From: JANOMH01 sp031422295
GTDB taxonomy: Bacteria; Pseudomonadota; Alphaproteobacteria; Rhodobacterales; Rhodobacteraceae
DNA: 64,000 nucleotides
NCBI GenBank assembly: GCA_031422295.1
Contig: JANOQM010000018.1
Span: forward strand, 1-64,000
Direction: 5' to 3'
A program made the translations under genes and the position numbers. The notes under the pieces were generated by a model, which was not told where the DNA came from, did not search any database, and saw only the letters and a program-made list of their open reading frames with translations. Numbering within the stretch: position 1 is the stretch's first letter; each line of letters begins with the position of its first letter. Positions 15,648 through 25,075 of this stretch are shown in pieces.

Positions 15648-17855
15648 ATGGCGACAAACAGTGGAAAACGGACGCCTTTGGTGGCAGAGCGGCGCTATAA
15701 GGCGGCCACGGCCTCTGCCAGCAGCGGGGCTGCACGCCCGCCGCGCAAACCCCGGGGCCGCCGCACTGCAGCACCGCGCCGCAGGCGGGGACCGTTGGGG
15801 TGGATCGCGGCCTTGGTCCGGGGCATTTTCCGCCTGATCTGGACCGTCGCATGGCGGCTGGGGCTGGTTGGCGGGATCGCTTTGGGTGCGGGTGTATTGT
15901 ATTACGCCTCGACTCTGCCCCCCGTCGATGCCCTTGTTGACGGGCGCGCGCGCGGGTCGGTCACTTTGCTGGACAGCGAAGGCCGGGTCTTTGCCTGGCG
16001 CGGTGAACAGTTTGGCGGCATGATCACCGCCGACACTGTGTCGGTTCATCTGCGCAATGCGGTTGTGGCGACCGAGGATAAACGCTTTTTCTGGCATTTC
16101 GGCATCTCGCCGCGCGGCATCGCAAGTGCAGTCCGGATCAACCTGCGCGAAGGGCGCGGGCCGCTGTCCGGCAATGGCGGGTCCACCATCACCCAGCAAA
16201 CCGCCAAACTGCTGTGCCTTGGTGCGCCCTATGTTGCCACCGCATGGGAGGACGAGGCAGCTTACGAGGCTGATTGCCGCCGCACGACATTATGGCGCAA
16301 GCTGCAAGAGGCGATCTATTCCATGGCGATGGAAGTCACCTATACCAAGGATGAGATTCTGACGATCTACCTGAACCGGGCCTATCTGGGCGCAGGCACC
16401 CGGGGGTTCGAGGCGGCAGCCCAGCGCTATTTCGGCATTTCCGCTGCCGAAGTGACGCCTGCGCAGGCGGCGATGTTGGCCGGATTGCTCAAGGCACCCA
16501 CGACCTATGCGCCGACCAACAGCCTGCAACGGTCGCAGGATCGGGCCGCCCTTGTGGTTGGGCTGATGGCCGATCAGGGCTATCTATCCGCGTCGGCGGC
16601 GTCCGAAGCACTGGCCAACCCCGCGCAATTATCCGATGCCGCCCGCGAGCAGGCGGGCGGGTATTTCGCAGATTGGGTGATGGAATCCGGCCCCGAATTC
16701 TTTACCCGTGACACCACCGAAGATGTGATTATCCGCACAACACTGGACCAACGGCTGCAAACCGCCGCCGAGCAAGCATTGATTTCGGTCTTTGCCAATA
16801 AAGTCAGCGAAGGGTCCGAGGCGCAGGCAGCGATCATCGTGATGTCGGCGAATGGCGCGGTGCGGGCCATGGTCGGCGGGCGTGATTTGCGGGCGTCGGG
16901 CGCGTTTAACCGGGCCACACAGGCGCTGCGGCAGACCGGATCAGCGTTCAAACCGTTTGTTTATGCCACAGCGCTTGATCTGGGGATGTCGCCGCTGGAC
17001 CGGGTGGATGACAGCCCGTTGACCATTAATATCGCAGGCTCTGGTCCCTATTCGCCCGATAATTATGACAATGAGTTCAAGGGCAATATTACCCTGACTC
17101 AAGCCTTGGCCGAAAGCCGGAACATTCCGGCGGTGCGGATATCCGAACAGGTCGGGCGGGATAATGTGCGCAGTGTCGCCGCGATGTTCGGGATTGACGG
17201 CGATCTGGCGGCGGGGCCCGCACTGGCGCTGGGGGCATCGGAATCCACGCTGCTGGACATGACCGGCGCCTATGCGGGCATTCTGAATGGCGGGTCGTCA
17301 GTGATGCCATATGGGCTGGTCGAACTGCGCCTGCAGGGCGAGGCTGATCCGGTGATGGGTGCTGGTGGCGGGATTGGCGAAAGGGTGATCGGCGAACAGG
17401 CGGCGCGCGAACTGATCTGGATGATGCGCGAAGTGGTCGACCAGGGCACTGGCACCCGCGCCCGGATTGATGGCTGGGAGATTGCAGGCAAAACCGGCAC
17501 CACCCAAGGGGCACGCGATGCGTGGTTCATCGGGTTTTCCGGCGATTATGTGACCGGCGTCTGGATGGGCTACGATGACAACCGGCCCCTGACGGGTGTC
17601 ACCGGCGGCGGACTGCCCGCTGAAATCTGGCACGAAACCATGATCCGGGTGCTGGACGGGATGCAACCCACACCCCTGCCGATGTCAGCGCCAGAGGGCG
17701 CGGGCACGTTCAACGCGCCAATCATCCCGGGCGAGCCCGGCGGCGCGCCCACCGATCCTGCGGTAGATCAGGCGTTGCAGGATGCGTTTGGTGATCCGAC
17801 CACACCCGAGGCGATTGACAATGCGCTGGATGCAATTCTGGGCGGCGGCGACTGA
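15648..17855 (+). CDS. Class A penicillin-binding protein (PBP1A type)
   Basis: A 735-residue bifunctional peptidoglycan synthase. It has a very basic cytoplasmic N-terminus (KPRGRRTAAPRRRRG) and one transmembrane helix. The GT51 glycosyltransferase domain has the catalytic Glu in VVATEDKRFFWHFGIS and GGSTITQQTAK. The transpeptidase domain has the Ser nucleophile in TGSAFKPF and the KTGTT motif. It polymerises and crosslinks lipid II outside the inner membrane. ATG 15648 gives the usual start (MATNSGKRTPLVAERRY); ATG 15609 in the same frame is possible. It diverges from glnK. Confidence 0.93.
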   Translation: MATNSGKRTPLVAERRYKAATASASSGAARPPRKPRGRRTAAPRRRRGPLGWIAALVRGIFRLIWTVAWRLGLVGGIALGAGVLYYASTLPPVDALVDGRARGSVTLLDSEGRVFAWRGEQFGGMITADTVSVHLRNAVVATEDKRFFWHFGISPRGIASAVRINLREGRGPLSGNGGSTITQQTAKLLCLGAPYVATAWEDEAAYEADCRRTTLWRKLQEAIYSMAMEVTYTKDEILTIYLNRAYLGAGTRGFEAAAQRYFGISAAEVTPAQAAMLAGLLKAPTTYAPTNSLQRSQDRAALVVGLMADQGYLSASAASEALANPAQLSDAAREQAGGYFADWVMESGPEFFTRDTTEDVIIRTTLDQRLQTAAEQALISVFANKVSEGSEAQAAIIVMSANGAVRAMVGGRDLRASGAFNRATQALRQTGSAFKPFVYATALDLGMSPLDRVDDSPLTINIAGSGPYSPDNYDNEFKGNITLTQALAESRNIPAVRISEQVGRDNVRSVAAMFGIDGDLAAGPALALGASESTLLDMTGAYAGILNGGSSVMPYGLVELRLQGEADPVMGAGGGIGERVIGEQAARELIWMMREVVDQGTGTRARIDGWEIAGKTGTTQGARDAWFIGFSGDYVTGVWMGYDDNRPLTGVTGGGLPAEIWHETMIRVLDGMQPTPLPMSAPEGAGTFNAPIIPGEPGGAPTDPAVDQALQDAFGDPTTPEAIDNALDAILGGGD

Positions 17856-17947
17856 CCGGGTTGGCGCATAACGGGGCGGGACATCCGGTTTTTTTCCAGC
17901 TTAAGGTTTTCGCCCGAAACCGTACATATGCCCCCTTGCGGTGCGCC

Positions 17948-18544
17948 TCAGGTCTGCGGCAATTCGGCGATCAACTGGTCCAGATTGCCGCCGCGTGCAT
18001 CCAGCATGGCCTGAACTTCGGTCCGTTCGGACAACAACATGTTAATGCCTTCGATGATGATATTAAAGAATAATACCTCGCCCGAACGGTCGGAGACCTG
18101 AAAATCGACTCGGAATGGCGATTGGCCCTGCAGGATCGCTGTCGTCTCAACCTCGATCCCATTTGGCACCTCACGGGCCTCGCGGACTTCGATCGCACCC
18201 CCGATGAATTCGCGGAACCGGCGGCCATATTTATTGGCGATGTAGCGGCGGAAGGCGGCGGTAAAGCCCTGCATCTGGGTATCGCTGGCGGTGCGCGCGT
18301 CATTGCCCAGCGCATAGCGGGCGATGGTCGGCACATCTGCATAGCGGTCAAAGATAGTCTCGAAATCGCGCAACATCCCGGTCTCGTCCTTGCCCGAGGC
18401 GATGACGGCATTCACATCGGCCACCAGCAGATCAACCAGCTGGCGGGCCTGATCCAGCCCAAGGGCCTGCACCGGCACCGCATAAAACAGCATACCAGCA
18501 GCAATCGCGGTTTGGCCAAAAAAACTGCGTCTTGTCAGGGTCAT
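17948..18544 (-). CDS. mlaC: MlaC-like periplasmic phospholipid-binding protein (Ttg2D family)
   Basis: A 198-residue exported protein. It starts MTLTRRSFFGQTAIAAG, a signal peptide with twin Arg, followed by the MlaC/Tol-tolerance domain (FETIFDRYADVPTIARYALG, FRRYIANKYGRRFREF). MlaC shuttles phospholipid between the outer-membrane MlaA complex and the inner-membrane MlaFEDB transporter. GAGGACATTCT precedes ATG 18544. It follows mlaA by 13 bp in the same direction. No mlaFED genes are in the window. Confidence 0.88.
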   Translation of the reverse strand: MTLTRRSFFGQTAIAAGMLFYAVPVQALGLDQARQLVDLLVADVNAVIASGKDETGMLRDFETIFDRYADVPTIARYALGNDARTASDTQMQGFTAAFRRYIANKYGRRFREFIGGAIEVREAREVPNGIEVETTAILQGQSPFRVDFQVSDRSGEVLFFNIIIEGINMLLSERTEVQAMLDARGGNLDQLIAELPQT

Positions 18545-18557
18545 AGAATGTCCTCGC

Positions 18558-19292
18558 TTACTCTGAATATGGGTCAATATAGGCATCAGTCGCCTCTTCG
18601 CCCAGTTCAAAGCGGCGGTTTTGCAGGTAAATTAAGCGTGCTTGGGCATAGCTGTCGGCGCTGTCATACAGCACGGAATCCAGCGTATCGCCAAATTGTC
18701 CGCGTTCGATGACAATCTCACCGGCCTTGGCAATCGTGCCATAATCGATCTGCTGTTGCAGCCCAACCTCGCCCAGCGGATCCAGCAGGATATCGACCAC
18801 TTGTCCGATTGCATCGCGTTCCGTCGACGGACCAAGCAGCGGCAATTCGATGTAAGCCCCCTCAGGCACACCCCACACCCCCAGGGTTGCGCCAAAATCG
18901 GTGCTGACTTCGTCGATTCCGATCGCCCCGGCGGGGTCGAACAGCCCCAGCACGCCGACCGTGGAATTCAGCAAAAACCGCATCGTGTTGGTCACAACAC
19001 CGCCAACATCGCCTTGCAGCACATTGTTCAGCACCATGCCGGGCAATGCCACATTATCCGAGAAGTTAACGATGGGTTCGGTGACGAACACCGGCGCCGC
19101 CGCGGCAACTTCGCCTGCAGGGCGCAAAACGGCGCTATCTACGGCCTTATTGAACGCATGAACCCGCCGATTGGTCGATTCATAAGGATCATTGATCCCA
19201 GATCCGGCCGGAGCAACCGAACAACCAGCCAAGGGCAGCAAGGCGATCAGCAAACAGATGCTTAAAAGACGATGTAGTGATGCGACCGACAA
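18558..19292 (-). CDS. mlaA: MlaA (VacJ) outer-membrane lipoprotein
   Basis: A 244-residue lipoprotein. The signal peptide ends in the lipobox LAGC, and the MlaA/VacJ domain follows: INDPYESTNRRVHAFNKAVD, NVLQGDVGGVVTNTMRF and FGATLGVWGVPEGAYIELPL. MlaA extracts misplaced phospholipids from the outer leaflet of the outer membrane and hands them to MlaC, encoded next. The start is a TTG at 19292 behind GAGGCGGG; no ATG fits. It diverges from the type I secretion genes. Confidence 0.9.
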   Translation of the reverse strand: MSVASLHRLLSICLLIALLPLAGCSVAPAGSGINDPYESTNRRVHAFNKAVDSAVLRPAGEVAAAAPVFVTEPIVNFSDNVALPGMVLNNVLQGDVGGVVTNTMRFLLNSTVGVLGLFDPAGAIGIDEVSTDFGATLGVWGVPEGAYIELPLLGPSTERDAIGQVVDILLDPLGEVGLQQQIDYGTIAKAGEIVIERGQFGDTLDSVLYDSADSYAQARLIYLQNRRFELGEEATDAYIDPYSE

Positions 19293-19467
19293 TGGAATTC
19301 CCGCCTCTTACGTTCTATACGCGCCTCACATAGCCGCTTTGAACCGGAAACCCAGCGCTAATCTGGGCAAATTGGTCCTAATCGTGCCATTTTGGAAACA
19401 GACATTACCCTTAGACCATGCCACAGAGACGACACTGATCACAAATGCAGCAGGCGGAAAAACGCGC

Positions 19468-21204
19468 ATGAGCAGAGACACGATAAGCACTGGTGCAGCA
19501 GAGCTGCGGGCCGCCAGACGCGAAAGCCGCATCCTGTATTGGACTGTCGCCATATTCAGTTTTTTCGTGAACATGCTGATGTTGACCGGCCCGCTGTACA
19601 TGATGAACGTCTATGACCGGGTGCTGGGGTCACGGTCGTTGGAAACGCTGATCGCTTTGTCGGTGCTGGTGACATTTCTGTATGGCATCATGGGCTTGCT
19701 TGATCTGGTCCGGGGCCGGATCATGGGTCGGATCGGTGCGCGGCTTCAGGCGCGGATGGACGAACGGGTGTTTTCCGCCACGATCCGCGGCGCGTCACTG
19801 GGCCGGGCGATGCGCGAATCGCAAACCGGGTTGCGCGATCTGGAATCGGTGCAGCGGCTGATCAGTTCGCCCGCACTGGTGGCAGCGTTTGATCTGCCCT
19901 TTGCGCCAATCTTTTTTGCGGGTATTTTCGTGTTTCATGCCTGGCTGGGTTATGCCGCACTGGCCAGTGCCGTGATCCTGATCATTCTGGCCTTGGCCAA
20001 CCAGGCAATGACCAAGCGCCCGCTGGAAATGGCCAATTCGGCCACGATGCAGTCTGAAATGACCGGAAACCAGATCCGGCAAGAGGCCGAGCTGGTGCAG
20101 GCCTTGGGCATGCGCGGGGCTGCGTTTGCGCGCTGGCAAGTGGCGCGGGGCCGGTCGCTGGATGCGACCATCGGGGCGGCGGATACCGGCGGCAGTTTCA
20201 ATGCGATGATCAAGGCGTTCCGCCTGTTCGTGCAATCGGCGATGTTGGGCCTTGGTGCCTATCTCGTGCTGCAAAACCAGATGTCGGCAGGCGCGATGAT
20301 CGCAGGCTCGATCCTGTTGGGCCGCGCACTTTCGCCGATTGAATCCATCGTCGGGCAATGGGCGTTGTTCCAGCGCGCCCGCGAAGGTTGGGGTAATCTG
20401 GCGGTTTTGCTGACCGAAATTCCGGTTGAACCAAAGCGCATGGCCCTGCCGGTGCCGCGCGCGCAACTGGACGCCGATCAGGTGACGGTCATTCCGCCGG
20501 GCGAACAGCAGGCGGCGTTGCGGATGATTTCATTCTCGGTCGGTCCGGGGCAGGCCTGTGGCGTGATCGGCACCTCGGGGGCTGGCAAATCGACCCTCGC
20601 CCGTGCCTTGACCGGCCATTGGCGGCCTGCGGGTGGCAAGATCCGGCTGGATGGCGCGGCTTTGGACCAATATGACCCCGACGTTCTGGGCCAGCATATC
20701 GGCTATCTGCCGCAGCGCGTGACGCTGTTTGATGGCACGATCAAGGACAATATCGCGCGCCTGTCCCCGAACCCGGACGAGGCGGCGGTGGTCAAGGCCG
20801 CCAAGCGCGCCGCCGCACATGAGATGATCCTGAAACTGCCCGAGGGCTATGATACCCGCGTCACCGCCGCCGGAGGCCGCCTGTCGGGGGGACAAATTCA
20901 GCGCATTGGACTGGCCCGCGCTATGTATGGCGAGCCGGTCATGCTGGTGTTGGATGAACCGAACTCGAACTTGGATAATGACGGATCCAACGCGCTGAAC
21001 GAAGCGATAAGGTCAATGAAGGCCGAGGGGAAATGCGTGCTGATCATGGCGCATCGCCCATCGGCCATTCAGGAATGCGACCTGTTGCTGATGATCGAAA
21101 ATGGCCTGGTCAAGGCGTTTGGGCCGAAGGAAGACGTGTTGCGCAAAATGGTGGTGAACCGCCAGGAAATCACCCAATCCACCGGGGCCGGGGGCGTATC
21201 ATGA
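19468..21204 (+). CDS. Type I secretion ABC transporter, permease/ATPase (PrtD type)
   Basis: A 578-residue half-transporter with an N-terminal membrane domain (YWTVAIFSFFVNMLMLTGPL and MMNVYDRVLGSRS typical of PrtD/LapB-type exporters) and no C39 peptidase domain. The ATPase domain has Walker A GTSGAGKST, signature LSGGQIQRIGLARA and Walker B VMLVLDEP. The canonical Asp-Ser after the Walker B Glu is PNSNLD. With HlyD and an outer-membrane TolC protein it would export an RTX-like protein. ATG 19468 was chosen on homology. HlyD overlaps by 4 nt. No RTX substrate gene is seen nearby. Confidence 0.92.
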   Translation: MSRDTISTGAAELRAARRESRILYWTVAIFSFFVNMLMLTGPLYMMNVYDRVLGSRSLETLIALSVLVTFLYGIMGLLDLVRGRIMGRIGARLQARMDERVFSATIRGASLGRAMRESQTGLRDLESVQRLISSPALVAAFDLPFAPIFFAGIFVFHAWLGYAALASAVILIILALANQAMTKRPLEMANSATMQSEMTGNQIRQEAELVQALGMRGAAFARWQVARGRSLDATIGAADTGGSFNAMIKAFRLFVQSAMLGLGAYLVLQNQMSAGAMIAGSILLGRALSPIESIVGQWALFQRAREGWGNLAVLLTEIPVEPKRMALPVPRAQLDADQVTVIPPGEQQAALRMISFSVGPGQACGVIGTSGAGKSTLARALTGHWRPAGGKIRLDGAALDQYDPDVLGQHIGYLPQRVTLFDGTIKDNIARLSPNPDEAAVVKAAKRAAAHEMILKLPEGYDTRVTAAGGRLSGGQIQRIGLARAMYGEPVMLVLDEPNSNLDNDGSNALNEAIRSMKAEGKCVLIMAHRPSAIQECDLLLMIENGLVKAFGPKEDVLRKMVVNRQEITQSTGAGGVS

Positions 21205-22511
21205 CCGCACAAAGCGATATCAATAGACGCTGGTCCGCATCCCGTCCGGTCTGGGCTGGGGTGCTGACCATCGCCCTGCTGGTCGGCGGGTTTGGCGGCT
21301 GGGCGGTCCGGTCGGAAATCACTGGTGCAATCATCGCCTTTGGCCGGATCGAGGTAGATCAGAACCGGCAGGTGGTGCAGCATATCGACGGCGGCGTGGT
21401 GTCCGAGATTTTGGTGAAAGAAGGCGATACGGTTACCGAAGGCCAGATGCTGGTCCGGCTGGATGCGGAATCGCTGCTATCCGAACTGGCCGTGACCGAA
21501 GGCCAGTTTTTCGAAGTACTGGCCCGCCGCGCAAGGTTTGAAGCCGAGCGTGACAATGCCGAGGTGCTGGTGTTTGAGCCGCTTTTGCTATCATCGACCA
21601 ACCCGATCATCCCCGGCCTGATCGAAGGGCAGGAACGCCTGCTAGAGGCGCGGCTGGAATCCGAGGCGCAGGAAAAGGAACAATTGGCGCGCAGACGTGA
21701 CCAGATCGGCAATCAGATTGACGGGATTGATGCGCAAAAGGTCGCGCTGGATACCCAAATGGCCCTGATCACGCAGGAACTGGTCAGTCAGCAATCTCTG
21801 CTGGACCGGGGTCTGGCGCAGGCCAGTGGTGTACTGGCCCTGCAACGCCAAGAGGCAAGTCTGCTGGGGCAGTCGGGCGAACTCATTGCATCGCGTGCTG
21901 AATCCGAGGGGCGGCAGACCGAGCTGGACATCGAGATATTGCGCATCGACACCACCCGCCGCGAAGAGGCGAATACACGCCTACGCGACCTGCAATTCAA
22001 CGAGATTGAGTTAAGTGAAAAGCGCCGTGCCCTGATTACCCGGCTGGAGCGGCTGGATATCCGTGCCCCGGTGTCGGGTATTGTCTATGGCATGGCGGTG
22101 TTTACCCCCCGGTCGGTGATCCGGGCCGCTGAACCGGTGCTGTATCTGGTGCCGCAAGACCGGCCCTTGGTCATTGCGACGCAAGTGCAGCCGAATAACA
22201 TCGACTCGGTATTCGTCGGGCAGGCCGTGTCCGTGCGTTTTTCCGCCTTTGACCAGCGGGTCACGCCGGAACTGTTCGGGCAGGTGACCCAGGTGTCGGC
22301 CGACGCGTTCACCGATCAGGGCAGTCAGGTGTCGTATTACCGGGCCGAAATTCAGCTGAACGATGGTGAAATGGACCGTTTGCCCGCCAATCTGACCCTG
22401 ATCCCCGGCATGCCGGTCGAGGCGTTTATCAGCACTGATTCCCGCAGCCCGATGGCTTATCTGCTGAAGCCCTTGTCGGATTATTTCACCAAAGCATTCC
22501 GCGAGTCGTGA
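21201..22511 (+). CDS. Type I secretion membrane fusion protein (HlyD family)
   Basis: A 436-residue adaptor with one N-terminal transmembrane helix (VWAGVLTIALLVGGFGGWAV). A lipoyl half follows (GRIEVDQNRQVVQHIDGGVV, EILVKEGDTVTEGQ), then a long coiled coil (about residues 95-285, rich in Glu, Gln, Arg), the second lipoyl half (LDIRAPVSGIVYGM) and a C-terminal beta domain. It bridges the ABC exporter and the outer-membrane channel across the periplasm. ATG 21201 overlaps the stop of the ATPase gene (ATGA), so the two are coupled. Confidence 0.93.
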   Translation: MTAQSDINRRWSASRPVWAGVLTIALLVGGFGGWAVRSEITGAIIAFGRIEVDQNRQVVQHIDGGVVSEILVKEGDTVTEGQMLVRLDAESLLSELAVTEGQFFEVLARRARFEAERDNAEVLVFEPLLLSSTNPIIPGLIEGQERLLEARLESEAQEKEQLARRRDQIGNQIDGIDAQKVALDTQMALITQELVSQQSLLDRGLAQASGVLALQRQEASLLGQSGELIASRAESEGRQTELDIEILRIDTTRREEANTRLRDLQFNEIELSEKRRALITRLERLDIRAPVSGIVYGMAVFTPRSVIRAAEPVLYLVPQDRPLVIATQVQPNNIDSVFVGQAVSVRFSAFDQRVTPELFGQVTQVSADAFTDQGSQVSYYRAEIQLNDGEMDRLPANLTLIPGMPVEAFISTDSRSPMAYLLKPLSDYFTKAFRES

Positions 22512-22565
22512 TTGCGCCTGTCACATTCGCCGGTTAGCCTTGCCGTTGAAACCGGAGAGAATGGC

Positions 22566-23024
22566 ATGACGATTGACGCGAAACTGGCTGAACTGGGCGT
22601 GACGTTGCCGGTGGCCCCGGCCCCAGCGGCGAATTACATTCCCTTCGTGCAGGTCGGCGATCTGGTCCATATCTCGGGCCAGATATCCAATGGGCCGGAT
22701 GGGCTGGTCAAGGGCCGTCTGGGTGATGGCATGTCTATCGAGGAGGGGGCGGCAGCGGCGCGGCTATGCGCAATCAGCCTGCTAGCACAACTCAAAGCGG
22801 CCTGTGGCGGCGATCTGTCCCGCGTGGTTCGCGCGGTCAAACTGGTGGGGTTCGTCAATTCGCACCCCGATTTCACCGATCAGCCAAAGGTCATCAACGG
22901 CGCGTCGGATTTTCTGGTGGCGGTTTTGGGCGATGCGGGTCGCCATGCCCGGTCAGCCGTCGGGGTTGCCGCCCTGCCGCTGGGTGTGGCCGTTGAAATT
23001 GAAGGCTTGTTTCAGATCAAATGA
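22566..23024 (+). CDS. RidA family protein (enamine/imine deaminase, YjgF-like)
   Basis: A 152-residue Rid-family protein of the longer subgroup. It begins KLAELGVTLPVAPAPAANYI, then VGDLVHISGQI, and the active-site Arg lies in GRHARSAVGVAALPLGVAVE. RidA enzymes hydrolyse reactive enamines formed by PLP enzymes. ATG 22566 is preceded by GGAGAGAATGGC and fits homologues better than the longer frame from 22512. It overlaps the following phosphodiesterase gene by 4 nt. Confidence 0.88.
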   Translation: MTIDAKLAELGVTLPVAPAPAANYIPFVQVGDLVHISGQISNGPDGLVKGRLGDGMSIEEGAAAARLCAISLLAQLKAACGGDLSRVVRAVKLVGFVNSHPDFTDQPKVINGASDFLVAVLGDAGRHARSAVGVAALPLGVAVEIEGLFQIK

Positions 23025-23773
23025 CCCTTGACCCGCGTTTCCTCACCCGCCCCATCGCGCATCGCGCCTTTCATGACAAAACCGCAGGGCGGCCGGAAAA
23101 CAGCCTTGCGGCGGTGCGGGCGGCGGTAGATGCCGGTTATGGGATCGAGATTGATGTGTTGCCGTCGGCAGATAATGTGCCGATGGTGTTCCACGACTAT
23201 CAACTGGCCCGGTTGACCGGGATTGCCGGCACTTTGGGGTCGAAAACCGCCGCAGAACTGGGCGCAGTACAGTTGCTGGACGGGCCAGAAGGCATTCCAA
23301 CCCTGGCCGAGGTGCTGCAGATCGTGGCGGGACAGGTGCCGCTTTTGATCGAGGTCAAAGACACGGATATCCCGGTCGGTCCGCGCGTAGGGGCGCTGGA
23401 ACAGGCCGTGGCGAACAATTTGGCTGGCTACGGCGGCCCGGTGGCGGTGATGTCGTTCAACCCCCACTCCGTGGCCGCACTGGCCCGGTTTGCACCCGAT
23501 GTGCCGCGTGGCCTTGTCGTAGGCGGACCGGGCGATTCGACCTATACCGGATTGCCGCCCGACCGGGTCATGGCATTGGCGGACATGGTGGATTTCGACG
23601 AGGTCGGTGCCAGCTTTATCTCGCATGACTGGGAATTGCTGGACAGACCCGCCGTGCTGCGGCTTAAGGCGCGGGGTGTGCCGATCCTGTGCTGGAATAT
23701 CAAATCCCCGGCGCAGGACGCAACAGCCCGACAAATTGCTGATAATGTCACATTCGAGGGTTACGTGGCTTGA
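23021..23773 (+). CDS. Glycerophosphodiester phosphodiesterase
   Basis: A 250-residue GDPD-fold enzyme. The motifs are present: IAHRAFHDKTAGRPENSLAA (catalytic His and metal Glu), GIEIDV, and VFHDYQLARLTG (second His). It hydrolyses glycerophosphodiesters to glycerol 3-phosphate and an alcohol. There is no signal peptide, so it is cytoplasmic. It overlaps ridA by ATGA and is followed after 31 bp by the FemAB-like gene. This ridA-GDPD-FemAB order is probably one operon. Confidence 0.9.
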   Translation: MTLDPRFLTRPIAHRAFHDKTAGRPENSLAAVRAAVDAGYGIEIDVLPSADNVPMVFHDYQLARLTGIAGTLGSKTAAELGAVQLLDGPEGIPTLAEVLQIVAGQVPLLIEVKDTDIPVGPRVGALEQAVANNLAGYGGPVAVMSFNPHSVAALARFAPDVPRGLVVGGPGDSTYTGLPPDRVMALADMVDFDEVGASFISHDWELLDRPAVLRLKARGVPILCWNIKSPAQDATARQIADNVTFEGYVA

Positions 23774-23804
23774 CGCCCGGTCTGCCCGCGCCACCATTTG
23801 CGTT

Positions 23805-24977
23805 ATGACCTCAGTTCAGATCAGCACACACGCCAGACTATCCGAAATTGGCGCACAGGACTGGGACGCTTGCGCATGTCCCGAAACGGGGCGCCCCGTT
23901 GACCCGTTTACCACCTATCGCTTTCTGGCGGCACTTGAGGACAGCCGGTCCACCGGCACCGGGTCGGGCTGGCAGCCGCGTTATCTGTCGGCGGCCAAGG
24001 ACGGGCAGATCATCGCCGTCACTCCGTTGTTCGCCAAATCGCATTCCCAAGGCGAATACATCTTTGACCATAACTGGGCAGATGCCTGGCAACGGGCGGG
24101 CCGGCGGTATTACCCCAAACTGCAAATCGCCGTGCCCTTTACCCCCGCCACTGGGCGGCGGTTTTTGACCAGACCGGGGTTCGAGGCCGAAGGGATTGCG
24201 GCGCTGATCCAGGGGGCGGTGCAGATCGGGTCGGACAATAACCTGTCGTCGCTGCATATCACCTTTTGCACGGAAGATGAGGCTTTGGCGGGGGCAGAGA
24301 TTGGCCTGTTGCCCCGGATTGGCCAGCAATTTCATTGGGTTAATCATGGCTATGCTAGCTTTGACGATTTCCTGAACTCGCTGTCGTCGCGCAAGCGCAA
24401 GATGATCCGTAAGGAACGCGAGGAGGCGAACAGTTTCGGCGGGCAGATTGTAACGCTGACCGGGGACCAGATCGAACCGCAGCATTGGGATGCGTTCTGG
24501 GCATTTTATCAAGACACCGGCAGCCGTAAATGGGGCACGCCTTATCTGACGCGGCGGTTTTTTGACCGGGCGCAGGACAGTTTGCGCGATGATATGCTGT
24601 TGATTCTGGCCCTAAAAGATGGCCAACCCGTAGCCGGGGCGCTGAACCTGATCGGGCGTGAGACATTGTTTGGTCGCTATTGGGGTTGCACCGAACATCA
24701 TCCGTTCCTGCATTTTGAGTTATGCTATTACCGGGCGATGGATTTTGCGATTGCGCAGGCGATGCAAAGGGTCGAGGCCGGGGCGCAGGGCGAACATAAA
24801 CTGGCGCGTGGGTATCTGCCAGTGGCCACGCATTCGCTGCACTGGATCAATGACCCGAACTTTCGGGCGGCGATCGCGGATTATCTGGGGCGGGAACGGG
24901 CAGCGGTGGATCACGAGATTGAAGTGCTGACCAGCTATGGTCCGTTCAGAAAGACTGAAATGCAAGAACAGGACTGA
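23805..24977 (+). CDS. FemAB/DUF482-type GNAT acyltransferase-like protein
   Basis: A 390-residue protein of the DUF482/peptidoglycan-recognition FemAB-like GNAT group. Family sequence includes WDACACPETGRPVDPFTTY, YIFDHNWADAWQRAG, QQFHWVNHGYASFDDFL, LSSRKRKMIRKEREEA and GRYWGCTEHHPFLHFELCYY. The substrate is not established; members are predicted to transfer aminoacyl or acyl groups. ATG 23805 was chosen because the upstream frame overlaps GDPD. Cytoplasmic, no signal. Confidence 0.82.
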   Translation: MTSVQISTHARLSEIGAQDWDACACPETGRPVDPFTTYRFLAALEDSRSTGTGSGWQPRYLSAAKDGQIIAVTPLFAKSHSQGEYIFDHNWADAWQRAGRRYYPKLQIAVPFTPATGRRFLTRPGFEAEGIAALIQGAVQIGSDNNLSSLHITFCTEDEALAGAEIGLLPRIGQQFHWVNHGYASFDDFLNSLSSRKRKMIRKEREEANSFGGQIVTLTGDQIEPQHWDAFWAFYQDTGSRKWGTPYLTRRFFDRAQDSLRDDMLLILALKDGQPVAGALNLIGRETLFGRYWGCTEHHPFLHFELCYYRAMDFAIAQAMQRVEAGAQGEHKLARGYLPVATHSLHWINDPNFRAAIADYLGRERAAVDHEIEVLTSYGPFRKTEMQEQD

Positions 24978-25017
24978 GGCGCTGGAACCTTGTCCTTCAT
25001 TCTTTTGTTTAAAAATG

Positions 25018-25030
25018 TCCCCGCCGGAGG
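25018..25030. repeat. GC-rich short palindrome TCCCCGCCGGAGG
   Basis: This differs by one base from the palindrome at 13281-13293 and is likewise preceded by an A-rich stretch. It lies between the FemAB-like gene and the pterin dehydratase. Confidence 0.45.
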
Positions 25031-25075
25031 CCGATGGTCACGCCGAGGGCAGGCCGCAAAAACCAGGAGCATGTC

